Below are positions 30,181 to 35,955 of a stretch of 41,982 nucleotides of DNA, piece by piece; position 1 is the first letter of the stretch, and every line of letters begins with the position of its first letter. Both the position numbers and the translations under genes were made by a program. Under the pieces are notes generated by a model. The model saw nothing but the letters and a program-made list of their open reading frames with translations, ran no database searches and had not been told where the DNA came from. Source of the DNA: a virus; IMG/VR virus record IMGVR_UViG_3300010430_000148, positions 1 through 41,982 of that record; one strand, given 5' to 3'.

Positions 30181-30515
30181 TGCCCTGCCTCCACACGGCG
30201 GCAAAGGCGCACATACCGCTCACAATATTCCGGGTCGCTCGCCATCAATTGCTTCGAACGGTTGACGCCATACAGGATTGTAGTGTGGTCCCTGTTGCCT
30301 AGAATCTTGCCGATTTCAGGCAGTGACTTCGTTGTCATATCCCGCATCACGGACATTGTGGCGAAGCGCGCATAGGACAGGCTGCGGTGCCTTTGCTGCG
30401 ATAGAATCCCAAGAGGAGGGACCCCGAACACATCGGCGGCGTGGCGTATGATGTCAGCGCCCATAATGGCGCGCGGGGAAAGAACTTCAGGGGGTAAGGC
30501 ATGGTGCACAATCAT
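30177..30515 (-). CDS. Free-standing DnaA domain IV protein
   Basis: This 112-residue protein corresponds to the DNA-binding domain IV of the initiator DnaA, without the ATPase. After a short N-terminus it shows IIRHAADVFGV, a basic QRHRSLSYARFATMSVMRDM and the DnaA signature LPEIGKILGNRDHTTILYGV (residues 65-84, with D76-H77-T78-T79). Domain IV reads DnaA boxes through that signature. A phage copy could mark a phage origin or occupy host DnaA boxes. It lies two genes above the DUF1376 gene, with ATGA overlaps on both sides. Confidence 0.85.
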   Translation of the reverse strand: MIVHHALPPEVLSPRAIMGADIIRHAADVFGVPPLGILSQQRHRSLSYARFATMSVMRDMTTKSLPEIGKILGNRDHTTILYGVNRSKQLMASDPEYCERYVRLCRRVEAGQ

Positions 30516-30862
30516 TTACTGACCTCCACAATCTCAACGCCATACTCGGCTTTGACGTGCTTTTTCTTCCAGCGATAGAGCGGGTGCTTGCGCGTAATAG
30601 GTGACTTCACATCCTCAAGAACGAACTCACCGTCCTTTGTGAAGTATGAAAAGTCCCCAATATAGCGGCCTATCAGGACAGGCTCGCCCGTCTCGTAATC
30701 GCTAACGTGCAGGGCATATTTCGGGTGCATCTCAAGGTCGGTAATTTCACCAGCAAGCAGCAGCAGCTTGAGGGATTGGTAACGTTTCGCCTCCGCCTTG
30801 CTGTCGAATTTGATACCGTCAACTTCGGTTCTGATTGCGCGGTACTTGGTTGGCTTACCCAT
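30512..30862 (-). CDS. DUF1064 PD-(D/E)XK nuclease, possible junction resolvase
   Basis: This 116-residue protein is a full DUF1064 match: KYRAIRTEVDGIKFDSKAEAKRY (conserved F.S..EA with a catalytic Glu), LEMHPKYALHV, IGRYIGDFSYFTKDG (catalytic Asp), EFVLEDVKS (E.K motif) and a Lys-rich end. The family is predicted to be a PD-(D/E)XK nuclease that could resolve recombination junctions, working with ERF and SSB of the rightward block. GGAGG lies six bases before ATG 30862. Confidence 0.8.
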   Translation of the reverse strand: MGKPTKYRAIRTEVDGIKFDSKAEAKRYQSLKLLLLAGEITDLEMHPKYALHVSDYETGEPVLIGRYIGDFSYFTKDGEFVLEDVKSPITRKHPLYRWKKKHVKAEYGVEIVEVSK

Positions 30863-31271
30863 CGATCACCTCCGCAGGGTAAACCACATCGAAACAAATT
30901 ACGGGCTTGTCTGTGGTGTCGAAGTATTTGAGTTCTTCGTCGATGCCGCGGCTTTCATCCCACCCACGCATGCGGATAAGGATGCCGCCCGCAGATGCCT
31001 CAAGCAGCGGCTTGTTGAAGCCCGACCAGTAGGCCCCATCAACGGGGCAAAGGCGGTTTCTTTGAACGGCTAGATGATGTGAGTGTGCGACGGGGCAAAA
31101 GAGATTTACGCCGCGCTCAAGAAGGGCTTGACACACCTCAACCGCATCTTCAAAAGCGCGGGAAATGCCATGGGGATATTTTGTGTAGGGCGTGAGCACA
31201 TACCAGTAACCGCCTATCTCGGGGAGATTGATTGGCTGCTCCGCCAAGGCGCAGAAACGCTGGAAGCTCAT
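30855..31271 (-). CDS. DUF1937 protein, nucleoside deoxyribosyltransferase-like
   Basis: This 138-residue protein has YVLTPYTKYPHG near the N-terminus, then FEDAVEVCQALLERGVNLFCPVAHSH, a central W...NKPLLEAS.GILIRM.GWDESRGI and a C-terminal KPVICFD. This is the DUF1937 pattern, which has a Rossmann-like fold related to nucleoside 2-deoxyribosyltransferases. The substrate is unknown; with the DUF550 gene of the same transcript it may alter nucleotide pools. It overlaps its neighbours by four and eight bases. Confidence 0.75.
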   Translation of the reverse strand: MSFQRFCALAEQPINLPEIGGYWYVLTPYTKYPHGISRAFEDAVEVCQALLERGVNLFCPVAHSHHLAVQRNRLCPVDGAYWSGFNKPLLEASAGGILIRMRGWDESRGIDEELKYFDTTDKPVICFDVVYPAEVIDG

Positions 31272-31381
31272 TCCCCACCCCCGACACTACCCACAGAATG
31301 GCTCAGAAACGGCCACAGGAGCCCGTACAGCGCCGAAAGCTCAATATCTGGTGTGGTGGAGCAGAGATCAATTCCGCGCAT
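31268..31381 (-). CDS. 37-residue microprotein
   Basis: ATG 31381 lies inside the end of the regulator gene and TGA 31268 overlaps the next start as ATGA, so it fits the coupled operon perfectly. The product has a short hydrophobic stretch (LSALYGLLWPFL) and a Gly/Ser tail. GGGGG precedes the ATG. It could be a small membrane-associated protein or merely a coupling device; nothing more can be said. Confidence 0.5.
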   Translation of the reverse strand: MRGIDLCSTTPDIELSALYGLLWPFLSHSVGSVGGGE

Positions 31382-31631
31382 GTGAGCCCCCTTTAACGCC
31401 CTTCCATTGCTTTTCACCTATACGATGTCTCCGGCGCGGCCCATACTCCTCTGGCGGGTAAAGGTCAGGTCTTATGACATAACGAGGTGTTCCCGTGAAG
31501 GATTCCAGAACCAGCACATATTCTGCCGGAACGCTCAGCCAATACTCAACGGCTTGCCGAGTAAGGCCCAAATGGTCGGCGATAGCCTGGCTTGTGACTT
31601 TCCCCGACCAATGTTTTCTGAATGCAGTCAT
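31368..31631 (-). CDS. Cro/YdaS-like helix-turn-helix regulator
   Basis: This 87-residue protein has a helix-turn-helix (TSQAIADHLGLTRQAVEYWLSV, roughly residues 13-34), then VPAEYVLVLE and the closing YVIRPDLYP. This is the layout of YdaS/Cro-like phage regulators (Q.AA..LG.S.QAVS.W..VP...V..VE..TG..R..LRPD). It heads the leftward replication block, back to back with the rightward block, in the place of a genetic switch. No Shine-Dalgarno is visible before ATG 31631, and a predicted transcript start falls at the ATG, so the mRNA may be leaderless. The C-terminus is basic. Confidence 0.75.
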   Translation of the reverse strand: MTAFRKHWSGKVTSQAIADHLGLTRQAVEYWLSVPAEYVLVLESFTGTPRYVIRPDLYPPEEYGPRRRHRIGEKQWKGVKGGSHARN

Positions 31632-31638
31632 GTGCGGG

Positions 31639-31666
31639 ACGATAGCATAAAAAAAATCTGCCGCAA
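31639..31666 (-). promoter_or_regulatory. Leftward promoter for the regulator/replication block
   Basis: On the minus strand TTGCGG (31666-31661) is followed after 16 bases, including a run of eight T, by TATCGT (31644-31639). Transcription would begin at about 31632, next to the ATG. Confidence 0.45.
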
Positions 31667-31679
31667 GTGGTTTTTACTA

Positions 31680-31708
31680 TTGACCCTGCAAAACGTGCTT
31701 GCTACGGT
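31680..31708 (+). promoter_or_regulatory. Rightward promoter for the 31733-40212 block
   Basis: TTGACC (31680-31685), a 17-base spacer and TACGGT (31703-31708) precede a GGGAGG ribosome-binding site and ATG 31733. Moderate match; it faces away from the leftward promoter, forming a second divergent control region. Confidence 0.45.
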
Positions 31709-31732
31709 GCTGGGGAATTAAGGGAGGACCAC

Positions 31733-31945
31733 ATGGACACGTTTACGGACTTTCTCAAATCCATTGCTGATACGCGGGACACGGCAGAACTGAACGCTGA
31801 CATTTTGGCGCGCGTCAGGGAAACCCGTCAGGCGGTTAACAACATCGCGTCGTTCGATGAAGAAGAAACCTGCCCCCGTTGCGGCAAGCCCGCAGCTCTT
31901 GGTGCATGTGTTGAAACTGATTGTCCTCTGGAGGGGTCGGAATGA
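31733..31945 (+). CDS. Small protein with C-terminal zinc ribbon
   Basis: This 70-residue protein is helical in its first two-thirds (FTDFLKSIADTRD, ILARVRETRQAVNNIASF). It ends in a probable zinc knuckle, CPRCGKPAALGACVETDC, with four Cys at fitting spacing. It is the first gene of the long rightward block, with GGGAGG seven bases upstream, and ends in an ATGA overlap. Such leader proteins may be early regulators, but no function is known. Confidence 0.6.
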   Translation: MDTFTDFLKSIADTRDTAELNADILARVRETRQAVNNIASFDEEETCPRCGKPAALGACVETDCPLEGSE

Positions 31946-32160
31946 ACACCCTCCACAACATTCAAAGCCTCGATGATGCCCGTTTGGCGATGTCTGCCAT
32001 CGCGGACTGGCGCGAGAAACCGGATTGGCCGCAACACCGAAAACTCGGGAAGCGTCATGGTGGACTTGCCAGAACCAACCTAGGGACAACGATCTTGATC
32101 TGGAAAACAACTTCCGGTTGGCATGCCGAAATTATTGAACGTCCCCTGGAGGGTGAGTGA
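31942..32160 (+). CDS. Hypothetical protein
   Basis: This 72-residue protein has an N-terminal helix (LDDARLAMSAIADWREKP), a basic middle (QHRKLGKRHGGLARTNLG) and two strands (TILIWKTTSGWHAEIIE). No family recognised. The start is in an ATGA overlap with GGAGGGG upstream; the end is in a TGATG overlap. Confidence 0.5.
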   Translation: MNTLHNIQSLDDARLAMSAIADWREKPDWPQHRKLGKRHGGLARTNLGTTILIWKTTSGWHAEIIERPLEGE

Positions 32161-32465
32161 TGTCTAAGACGAAAGCACTTGCAAAGTGGTTGCGTTATGT
32201 CGAGGACGTTAATGGGTGGCCATTTATTAGGGGGTCAGAAGCCGCCGACCACATAGAAGCGCAACAGGCCACTATTGATGAGCTTTATGAGGCGCTGGAG
32301 CGGGCGAGCAAAGAGCTTGACCAGATGCTGCGTGATTTCCGGTGTGAAATGTGGCCCCGCGCGGCGGAACACATGGATAAGACCGTCGAGATGTCAAACA
32401 CCGCCCTCGCCAAGGCCCGAGGTGAAGTTACCCCCGTTCATTTGGAAGATGGAGATGTGTCGTGA
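32160..32465 (+). CDS. Coiled-coil hypothetical protein
   Basis: This 101-residue protein starts with KALAKWLRYVEDVN and then has a long charged helix (ADHIEAQQATIDELYEALERASKELDQML), typical of the small coiled-coil proteins that crowd phage early regions. A GTG at 32157 is an alternative start. The position suggests no specific role. Confidence 0.5.
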   Translation: MSKTKALAKWLRYVEDVNGWPFIRGSEAADHIEAQQATIDELYEALERASKELDQMLRDFRCEMWPRAAEHMDKTVEMSNTALAKARGEVTPVHLEDGDVS

Positions 32466-32728
32466 GTGTGAAAACAACGTTTTCCAGCACCAACCCAAGA
32501 GATGATCTCCCGTGGGAGGCGTTACAAGCTGGCCGCATCTATCTCGGTAACGGTTCTGGGGCGATCTACTTGATTGTTGAAGTCTATGTGGAGGGCGGAG
32601 AGAACCAAAAAACAGCCATCGTCGTTCATCATGAAGGCCATAGCGCGCCGGACTTTAAGTGGGCGGCTCCGCAGGGTGGGACATTCACGGAGGTATTCGG
32701 GAAGCTCACGCTGGAGTTCGTCCAATGA
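32462..32728 (+). CDS. Hypothetical beta-rich protein
   Basis: This 88-residue protein has a run of short strands (GRIYLGNGSGAIYLIVEVYVEGG, TAIVVHHEG) and a C-terminal strand (VFGKLTLEFV). No family recognised. GTG start in a GTGA overlap with GGAG upstream. Confidence 0.5.
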   Translation: MSVKTTFSSTNPRDDLPWEALQAGRIYLGNGSGAIYLIVEVYVEGGENQKTAIVVHHEGHSAPDFKWAAPQGGTFTEVFGKLTLEFVQ

Positions 32729-32907
32729 CCCACCATCACCTAATGCTTGCGGCCCTTTGCTTTGGTGCCCTTATGGTGGCTCTGCCGCCTTTGATGTTTC
32801 CGGGGGCTGTGTGCTTCTTTGGCTGGCTTCTTCTTGTGGATGAAACTGTGGTTGTCACGGGTGTTGACCCTGATGGATGGCCCGAATGGTTGGAGGAAGC
32901 CCAATGA
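32725..32907 (+). CDS. Small membrane protein, two hydrophobic segments
   Basis: This 60-residue protein has hydrophobic segments at about 7-24 and 25-38 (LMLAALCFGALMVALPPLMF, AVCFFGWLLLV) and an acidic tail (DPDGWPEWLEE). It is coupled by ATGA on both sides and followed by another membrane microprotein. It might change the inner membrane during infection, for example in superinfection exclusion, but there is no direct evidence. Confidence 0.6.
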   Translation: MTHHHLMLAALCFGALMVALPPLMFPGAVCFFGWLLLVDETVVVTGVDPDGWPEWLEEAQ

Positions 32908-33008
32908 CCTTCCTTCTCACTGAAACAATAAAGCTCGCTCTCTGGTTCTCAACTCTGTGTGCCTTTGGAATTGCATGTTCGATTATTAGTAGGGGGATGG
33001 GGCTGTGA
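32904..33008 (+). CDS. 34-residue membrane microprotein
   Basis: This gene is defined by ATGA (start) and GTGA (end) overlaps with its neighbours and by GGAGG ten bases upstream. The product is nearly one membrane helix (IKLALWFSTLCAFGIACSII) with a short basic tail. It pairs with the membrane protein directly before it. Confidence 0.6.
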   Translation: MTFLLTETIKLALWFSTLCAFGIACSIISRGMGL

Positions 33009-33196
33009 GGGCTGTACCGCAAGTCAGGAACGGTGTCCGTGAATTCCTGCTTATCCCAGAATCAGACGCAGACACCGATTTTTGTGAAGCAATTGACGGC
33101 ATGGAGTTTAAGGCGCGGCTGTTGAGGTCGGAGGTCATATTCATCGCCACATCAAGCCCCGTGACAGCCACTATAGAATTCTGTGCGACATCATGA
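33005..33196 (+). CDS. Small hypothetical protein
   Basis: This 63-residue protein is a mix of strands (VREFLLIPES, EVIFIATSSPVTATIEF) and acidic turns. It starts with GTG in an overlap with the microprotein stop and ends in ATGA. No family recognised. Confidence 0.45.
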   Translation: MRAVPQVRNGVREFLLIPESDADTDFCEAIDGMEFKARLLRSEVIFIATSSPVTATIEFCATS

Positions 33197-33498
33197 CTGG
33201 CCAAACAATGACAAAAGACGAGGCGACACCAGACTTCCAGGCAATGACTAAGGACGAAGTGATTGAGCTTCTTCGGTACGAGCTTTGGGAAGGGCAACGG
33301 GGGCTGTGTCCCCACGACGAGGGCAAGCGCCTTGAGCGGCAATACCAAATCTACCTCGCGGCAAAGGAATATCTGCCGGAGAAAGAGGGTCCACGTCCCG
33401 CCATTCAACTGTCGCCTGAGAAATACAGATACGCGGGCACGAAAGACGCATACGAGAACGCAACTGGCTACGGAATTAAATGGGGATCGGAGGAGTGA
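33193..33498 (+). CDS. Hypothetical protein
   Basis: This 101-residue protein is polar and helical in the middle (KDEVIELLRYELWEGQRG, RLERQYQIYLAAKEYL), with a repeated MTKDE motif near the start and a C-terminal Tyr/Gly-rich segment (KYRYAGTKDAYENATGYG). The region between the two MTKDE motifs may be a short duplication. Function unknown. Confidence 0.5.
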   Translation: MTGQTMTKDEATPDFQAMTKDEVIELLRYELWEGQRGLCPHDEGKRLERQYQIYLAAKEYLPEKEGPRPAIQLSPEKYRYAGTKDAYENATGYGIKWGSEE

Positions 33499-33887
33499 TG
33501 TCTAAGGCAGAAGAACTGAAAGCGCGTCTAACCGCTGCAACAGGGCCGGATGACATTAACAAATGGTCTAGTCAGAACTGCGTTGCGGATCATTTCTGGT
33601 GTGATGTCTGCCTTCCTATGGGGTTGGACCCCGACACATTCGACGCACTTAACCTTGGAGACTTCTGGGAAGTTGGCGCATACGAGAGCGCGGTAATCGC
33701 TCTTACAGAAGCAGTGCTGCCGGGGCGGTACATCAAAATAAACATTGGAAGGCAGCCAGACGAGACGTGGGTGTGGGTAGAGGGCGAAACGACAGGGCAC
33801 CCCGCATACGGAAACACCTGTATCGCCCTCCTCCTCGCCGCTGTATCCGCACTTATTGAACGGGAGAAGAATGATGCCCCTGCTTAA
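33498..33887 (+). CDS. Phage ABA-sandwich domain protein
   Basis: This 129-residue protein begins SKAEELKARLTAATGPD, a typical opening of phage proteins with the ABA-sandwich domain. It continues with alternating strands and helices and ends with HPAYGNTCIALLLAAVSALIERE, the conserved Pro-Ala-Tyr plus Ala-rich helix of that group. Members are frequent in early regions and have no known function. The ATG is in a TGATG overlap. Confidence 0.6.
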   Translation: MSKAEELKARLTAATGPDDINKWSSQNCVADHFWCDVCLPMGLDPDTFDALNLGDFWEVGAYESAVIALTEAVLPGRYIKINIGRQPDETWVWVEGETTGHPAYGNTCIALLLAAVSALIEREKNDAPA

Positions 33888-34062
33888 CATCTATGTGGAT
33901 GATGCTGCCTTTCACCGCCTTAAGCTTGCCTCGAAGGATTTAGACCGAACTGTCGAGGATTTGGCTGGCTGCGCCGTGGAGGAGGCGGCGCTTGAAGATT
34001 GGAAGCGCAGGGGGATGCCGAAGCTACGCAAGCGCGAGGAGAACACCAATGACCGGGGATAA
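33874..34062 (+). CDS. Ribbon-helix-helix-like DNA-binding protein
   Basis: This 62-residue protein starts with a strand (LLNIYVDDAAFHRL), then a helix with a turn (KLASKDLDRTVEDLAGCAVEEAALEDW) and a basic tail (KRRGMPKLRKREE). This is the ribbon-helix-helix shape of Arc/CopG-type small repressors. Two ATGs (33871 and 33874) are possible; the second has better spacing from GGGAG. It may regulate the surrounding block. Confidence 0.55.
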   Translation: MPLLNIYVDDAAFHRLKLASKDLDRTVEDLAGCAVEEAALEDWKRRGMPKLRKREENTNDRG

Positions 34063-34417
34063 AGCAACAGAGCGGTGGAGGTTCATTGAATTGAAAACCG
34101 ACTGCGGACGGGCGTTCCGTATTGGCTCCGGCGCAATGCTGGACGCGGGAAGGGGGTGTTGCATCATCTATGACGATTACCCCGGCAGACCTGACAACAA
34201 GCAAAAGGCTAACGCCGAACTCATCGTCCGCAGCGTCAACAACTACGAAAAGCTATACGAGATAGCTGATAGAATGGCGGAGCAAGGCGTGGCATTGCAA
34301 GCGCGGGCTATACCCTCCCCGCACAGAGACTATGTAATGGTTCGTAGAGACGACTGGACTCAGTTCCTATCAGTTCTTTCCCCCTTCCGCCAATTCCAGA
34401 AGGAGCATGGAGAATGA
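34049..34417 (+). CDS. Hypothetical protein
   Basis: This 122-residue protein shows strands in its first half (ERWRFIELKTDCGRAFRIG, CCIIYDDYPG). The second half is helical (NAELIVRSVNNYEKLYEIADRMAEQG). GAGGAG stands nine bases before ATG 34049. The arrangement of an asparagine-rich reader segment followed by a helix (IVRSVNNYE) is common in Ea22-like phage proteins. No function known. Confidence 0.5.
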   Translation: MTGDKATERWRFIELKTDCGRAFRIGSGAMLDAGRGCCIIYDDYPGRPDNKQKANAELIVRSVNNYEKLYEIADRMAEQGVALQARAIPSPHRDYVMVRRDDWTQFLSVLSPFRQFQKEHGE

Positions 34418-34587
34418 GCGTAAAAGAAAGAACTCAAATCGCGCTTATTGCAATCGCGTTCATCACATGGACGGGCGGGACGCTAACTTGTGTCGTTACT
34501 GGGCACCCAATCTGGGCCTTTGTCTGGTTCGCGTTCTGGGGGGTCATTACCTTCGCATTTATTGAGTCCGCTGGAGAAGATAAATGA
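34414..34587 (+). CDS. 57-residue membrane protein with two helices
   Basis: This gene is fixed by ATGA overlaps at both ends and by GGAG just upstream. After a polar start (MSVKERTQ) there are two hydrophobic helices (IALIAIAFITWTGGTLTCVV and IWAFVWFAFWGVITFAFI), then an acidic tail. It resembles small inner-membrane proteins; role unknown. It precedes the ERF recombinase group. Confidence 0.65.
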   Translation: MSVKERTQIALIAIAFITWTGGTLTCVVTGHPIWAFVWFAFWGVITFAFIESAGEDK

Positions 34588-34844
34588 CCGTCATTGATCT
34601 GGATAAACATCGCGCGGGGCACTCCCTCTCAACACCCGCGCCAGCGGGGGAGTCTGCCCTCCCCGATTCCCCCGCGACCATCGACGTAGAGCAGCGCCTT
34701 CATTCGATAAGGAGTCAAGTCGATGCGCTCTATGCGGACTGTCAGCCGGGATCTGAATACCTGGAAGCATTGAAAGACAATGCCGGGTTTCTAGGCCCCA
34801 TCATGCAGCAACTATTGGAATGCGAAAGGCTAACGAGGAAATGA
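34584..34844 (+). CDS. Hypothetical protein upstream of ERF
   Basis: This 86-residue protein has a disordered Pro/Ala/Ser-rich first half and a helical second half (IDVEQRLHSIRSQVDALYADC, LGPIMQQLLECERL). It is coupled to the ERF gene by ATGA. A role as a recombinase accessory is possible only from position. Confidence 0.5.
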   Translation: MTVIDLDKHRAGHSLSTPAPAGESALPDSPATIDVEQRLHSIRSQVDALYADCQPGSEYLEALKDNAGFLGPIMQQLLECERLTRK

Positions 34845-35530
34845 AAACCAGCCCAGAAATAACCGAACTTGCGAAGGCTCTGGTCGAGGCCCAGTCAGAG
34901 ATTGGCACGGCAAAAAAGGACGCAGAGAACAAGTTTTTCAACAATGCCAAATACGCTACACTCGCTAGTGCGTGGGCAGCATGGCAGGAGGTTGGCCCCA
35001 AGAATGGCCTGTGTGTTGTGCAGGCGATGGGGTCAGACGATGAGGCGTCTATTGTCACAACCCGGCTCTGCCATTCATCGGGTCAATGGATGGAAGGCGA
35101 GCTTCGCCTGAAACTTCCAAAGGAAGACATGCAGGGCATGGGGTCCGCCATCACTTATGCGCGTCGGTATAGCCTCATGGCTATGGTCGGCATAGCCCCA
35201 GCAGATGATGACGATGGGAATGCCGCCGTTCAATCGGGGGCTGGAGCAGCACCAAAACAAGAAACAGCAAAGCGGAAAACCATTGCGGCGGTTAAAGACA
35301 GCGGCGAGTGGGATGAGATGGTCAAGCGGCTAGAGGCGGCAACTGATGTGACCCACCTTGAGTTGGTCGCAAACGAGATCCGCGACAAGATTGTCGATTG
35401 GCCAAAGACCCTGCAAGCAGAACTCAAGGATGTGAGGGAGCGCGTAAGGATTGAGATTGTCGGCGATGCTGACGACGAAATGCCGGACGACATTAAAGAG
35501 CAACTAACCAATCCATTGGCAGCGGGGTAA
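34841..35530 (+). CDS. ERF-family single-strand annealing recombinase
   Basis: This 229-residue protein anneals complementary single strands in phage recombination and genome circularisation. The N-terminal domain is a clear ERF match: ELAKALVEAQSEIGTAKKDAEN, KYATLASAWAAW, then CHSSGQW.EGEL and MQGMGSAITYARRYSLMAMVGIAP, followed by the acidic DDDDGNAA. The C-terminal part is helical and acidic. The partner genes SSB (directly downstream) and the DUF1064 nuclease (leftward block) complete a recombination set. ATG 34841 overlaps the previous stop and has GAGG upstream. Confidence 0.93.
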   Translation: MKTSPEITELAKALVEAQSEIGTAKKDAENKFFNNAKYATLASAWAAWQEVGPKNGLCVVQAMGSDDEASIVTTRLCHSSGQWMEGELRLKLPKEDMQGMGSAITYARRYSLMAMVGIAPADDDDGNAAVQSGAGAAPKQETAKRKTIAAVKDSGEWDEMVKRLEAATDVTHLELVANEIRDKIVDWPKTLQAELKDVRERVRIEIVGDADDEMPDDIKEQLTNPLAAG

Positions 35531-35535
35531 GAGAG

Positions 35536-35946
35536 ATGAGTGGATCAGTCAATAAAGCCATTTTGCTAGGGCACGTTGTCCGTGAGCCGGAAGTGAAGAT
35601 GACTTCCTCCGGGCAGATGATTGCGAATTTCAGCATCGCCACGAATGAGAGTTGGCGTGACAAGCACACGGGCGAGAAGAAAGAGAAGACGGAATATCAC
35701 CGTGTCGCCTGCTTCTCCGAGCCCCTGTGCAAGATTATTGAGAAGTATGTGCACAAGGGAACGCAACTCTATATCGAGGGTTCTGTCCAGACGAGAAGCT
35801 GGGAAGACCAGTCAGGCGCTAAACGCTATTCTACTGAGATTGTCTTGCAGGGGTTCAACTCCACGCTGGCGCTTCTTGGTGGGCCACAGACATCTACTGA
35901 CCGTGATGTCGGTAATGTGGACATTGACGACGATTTACCGTTTTAG
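35536..35946 (+). CDS. ssb: Single-stranded DNA-binding protein
   Basis: This 136-residue protein has a standard bacterial-type OB fold: VNKAILLGHVVREPEVK, ANFSIATNESW.DK, EKTEYHRVACF, then KGTQLYIEGSVQTRSWEDQ and STEIVLQGF. It has a short linker and the acidic tip DIDDDLPF, which recruits partner proteins. It covers single strands during replication and ERF-driven annealing. It follows ERF by five bases. Confidence 0.95.
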   Translation: MSGSVNKAILLGHVVREPEVKMTSSGQMIANFSIATNESWRDKHTGEKKEKTEYHRVACFSEPLCKIIEKYVHKGTQLYIEGSVQTRSWEDQSGAKRYSTEIVLQGFNSTLALLGGPQTSTDRDVGNVDIDDDLPF

Positions 35947-35955
35947 GCGAATGAT

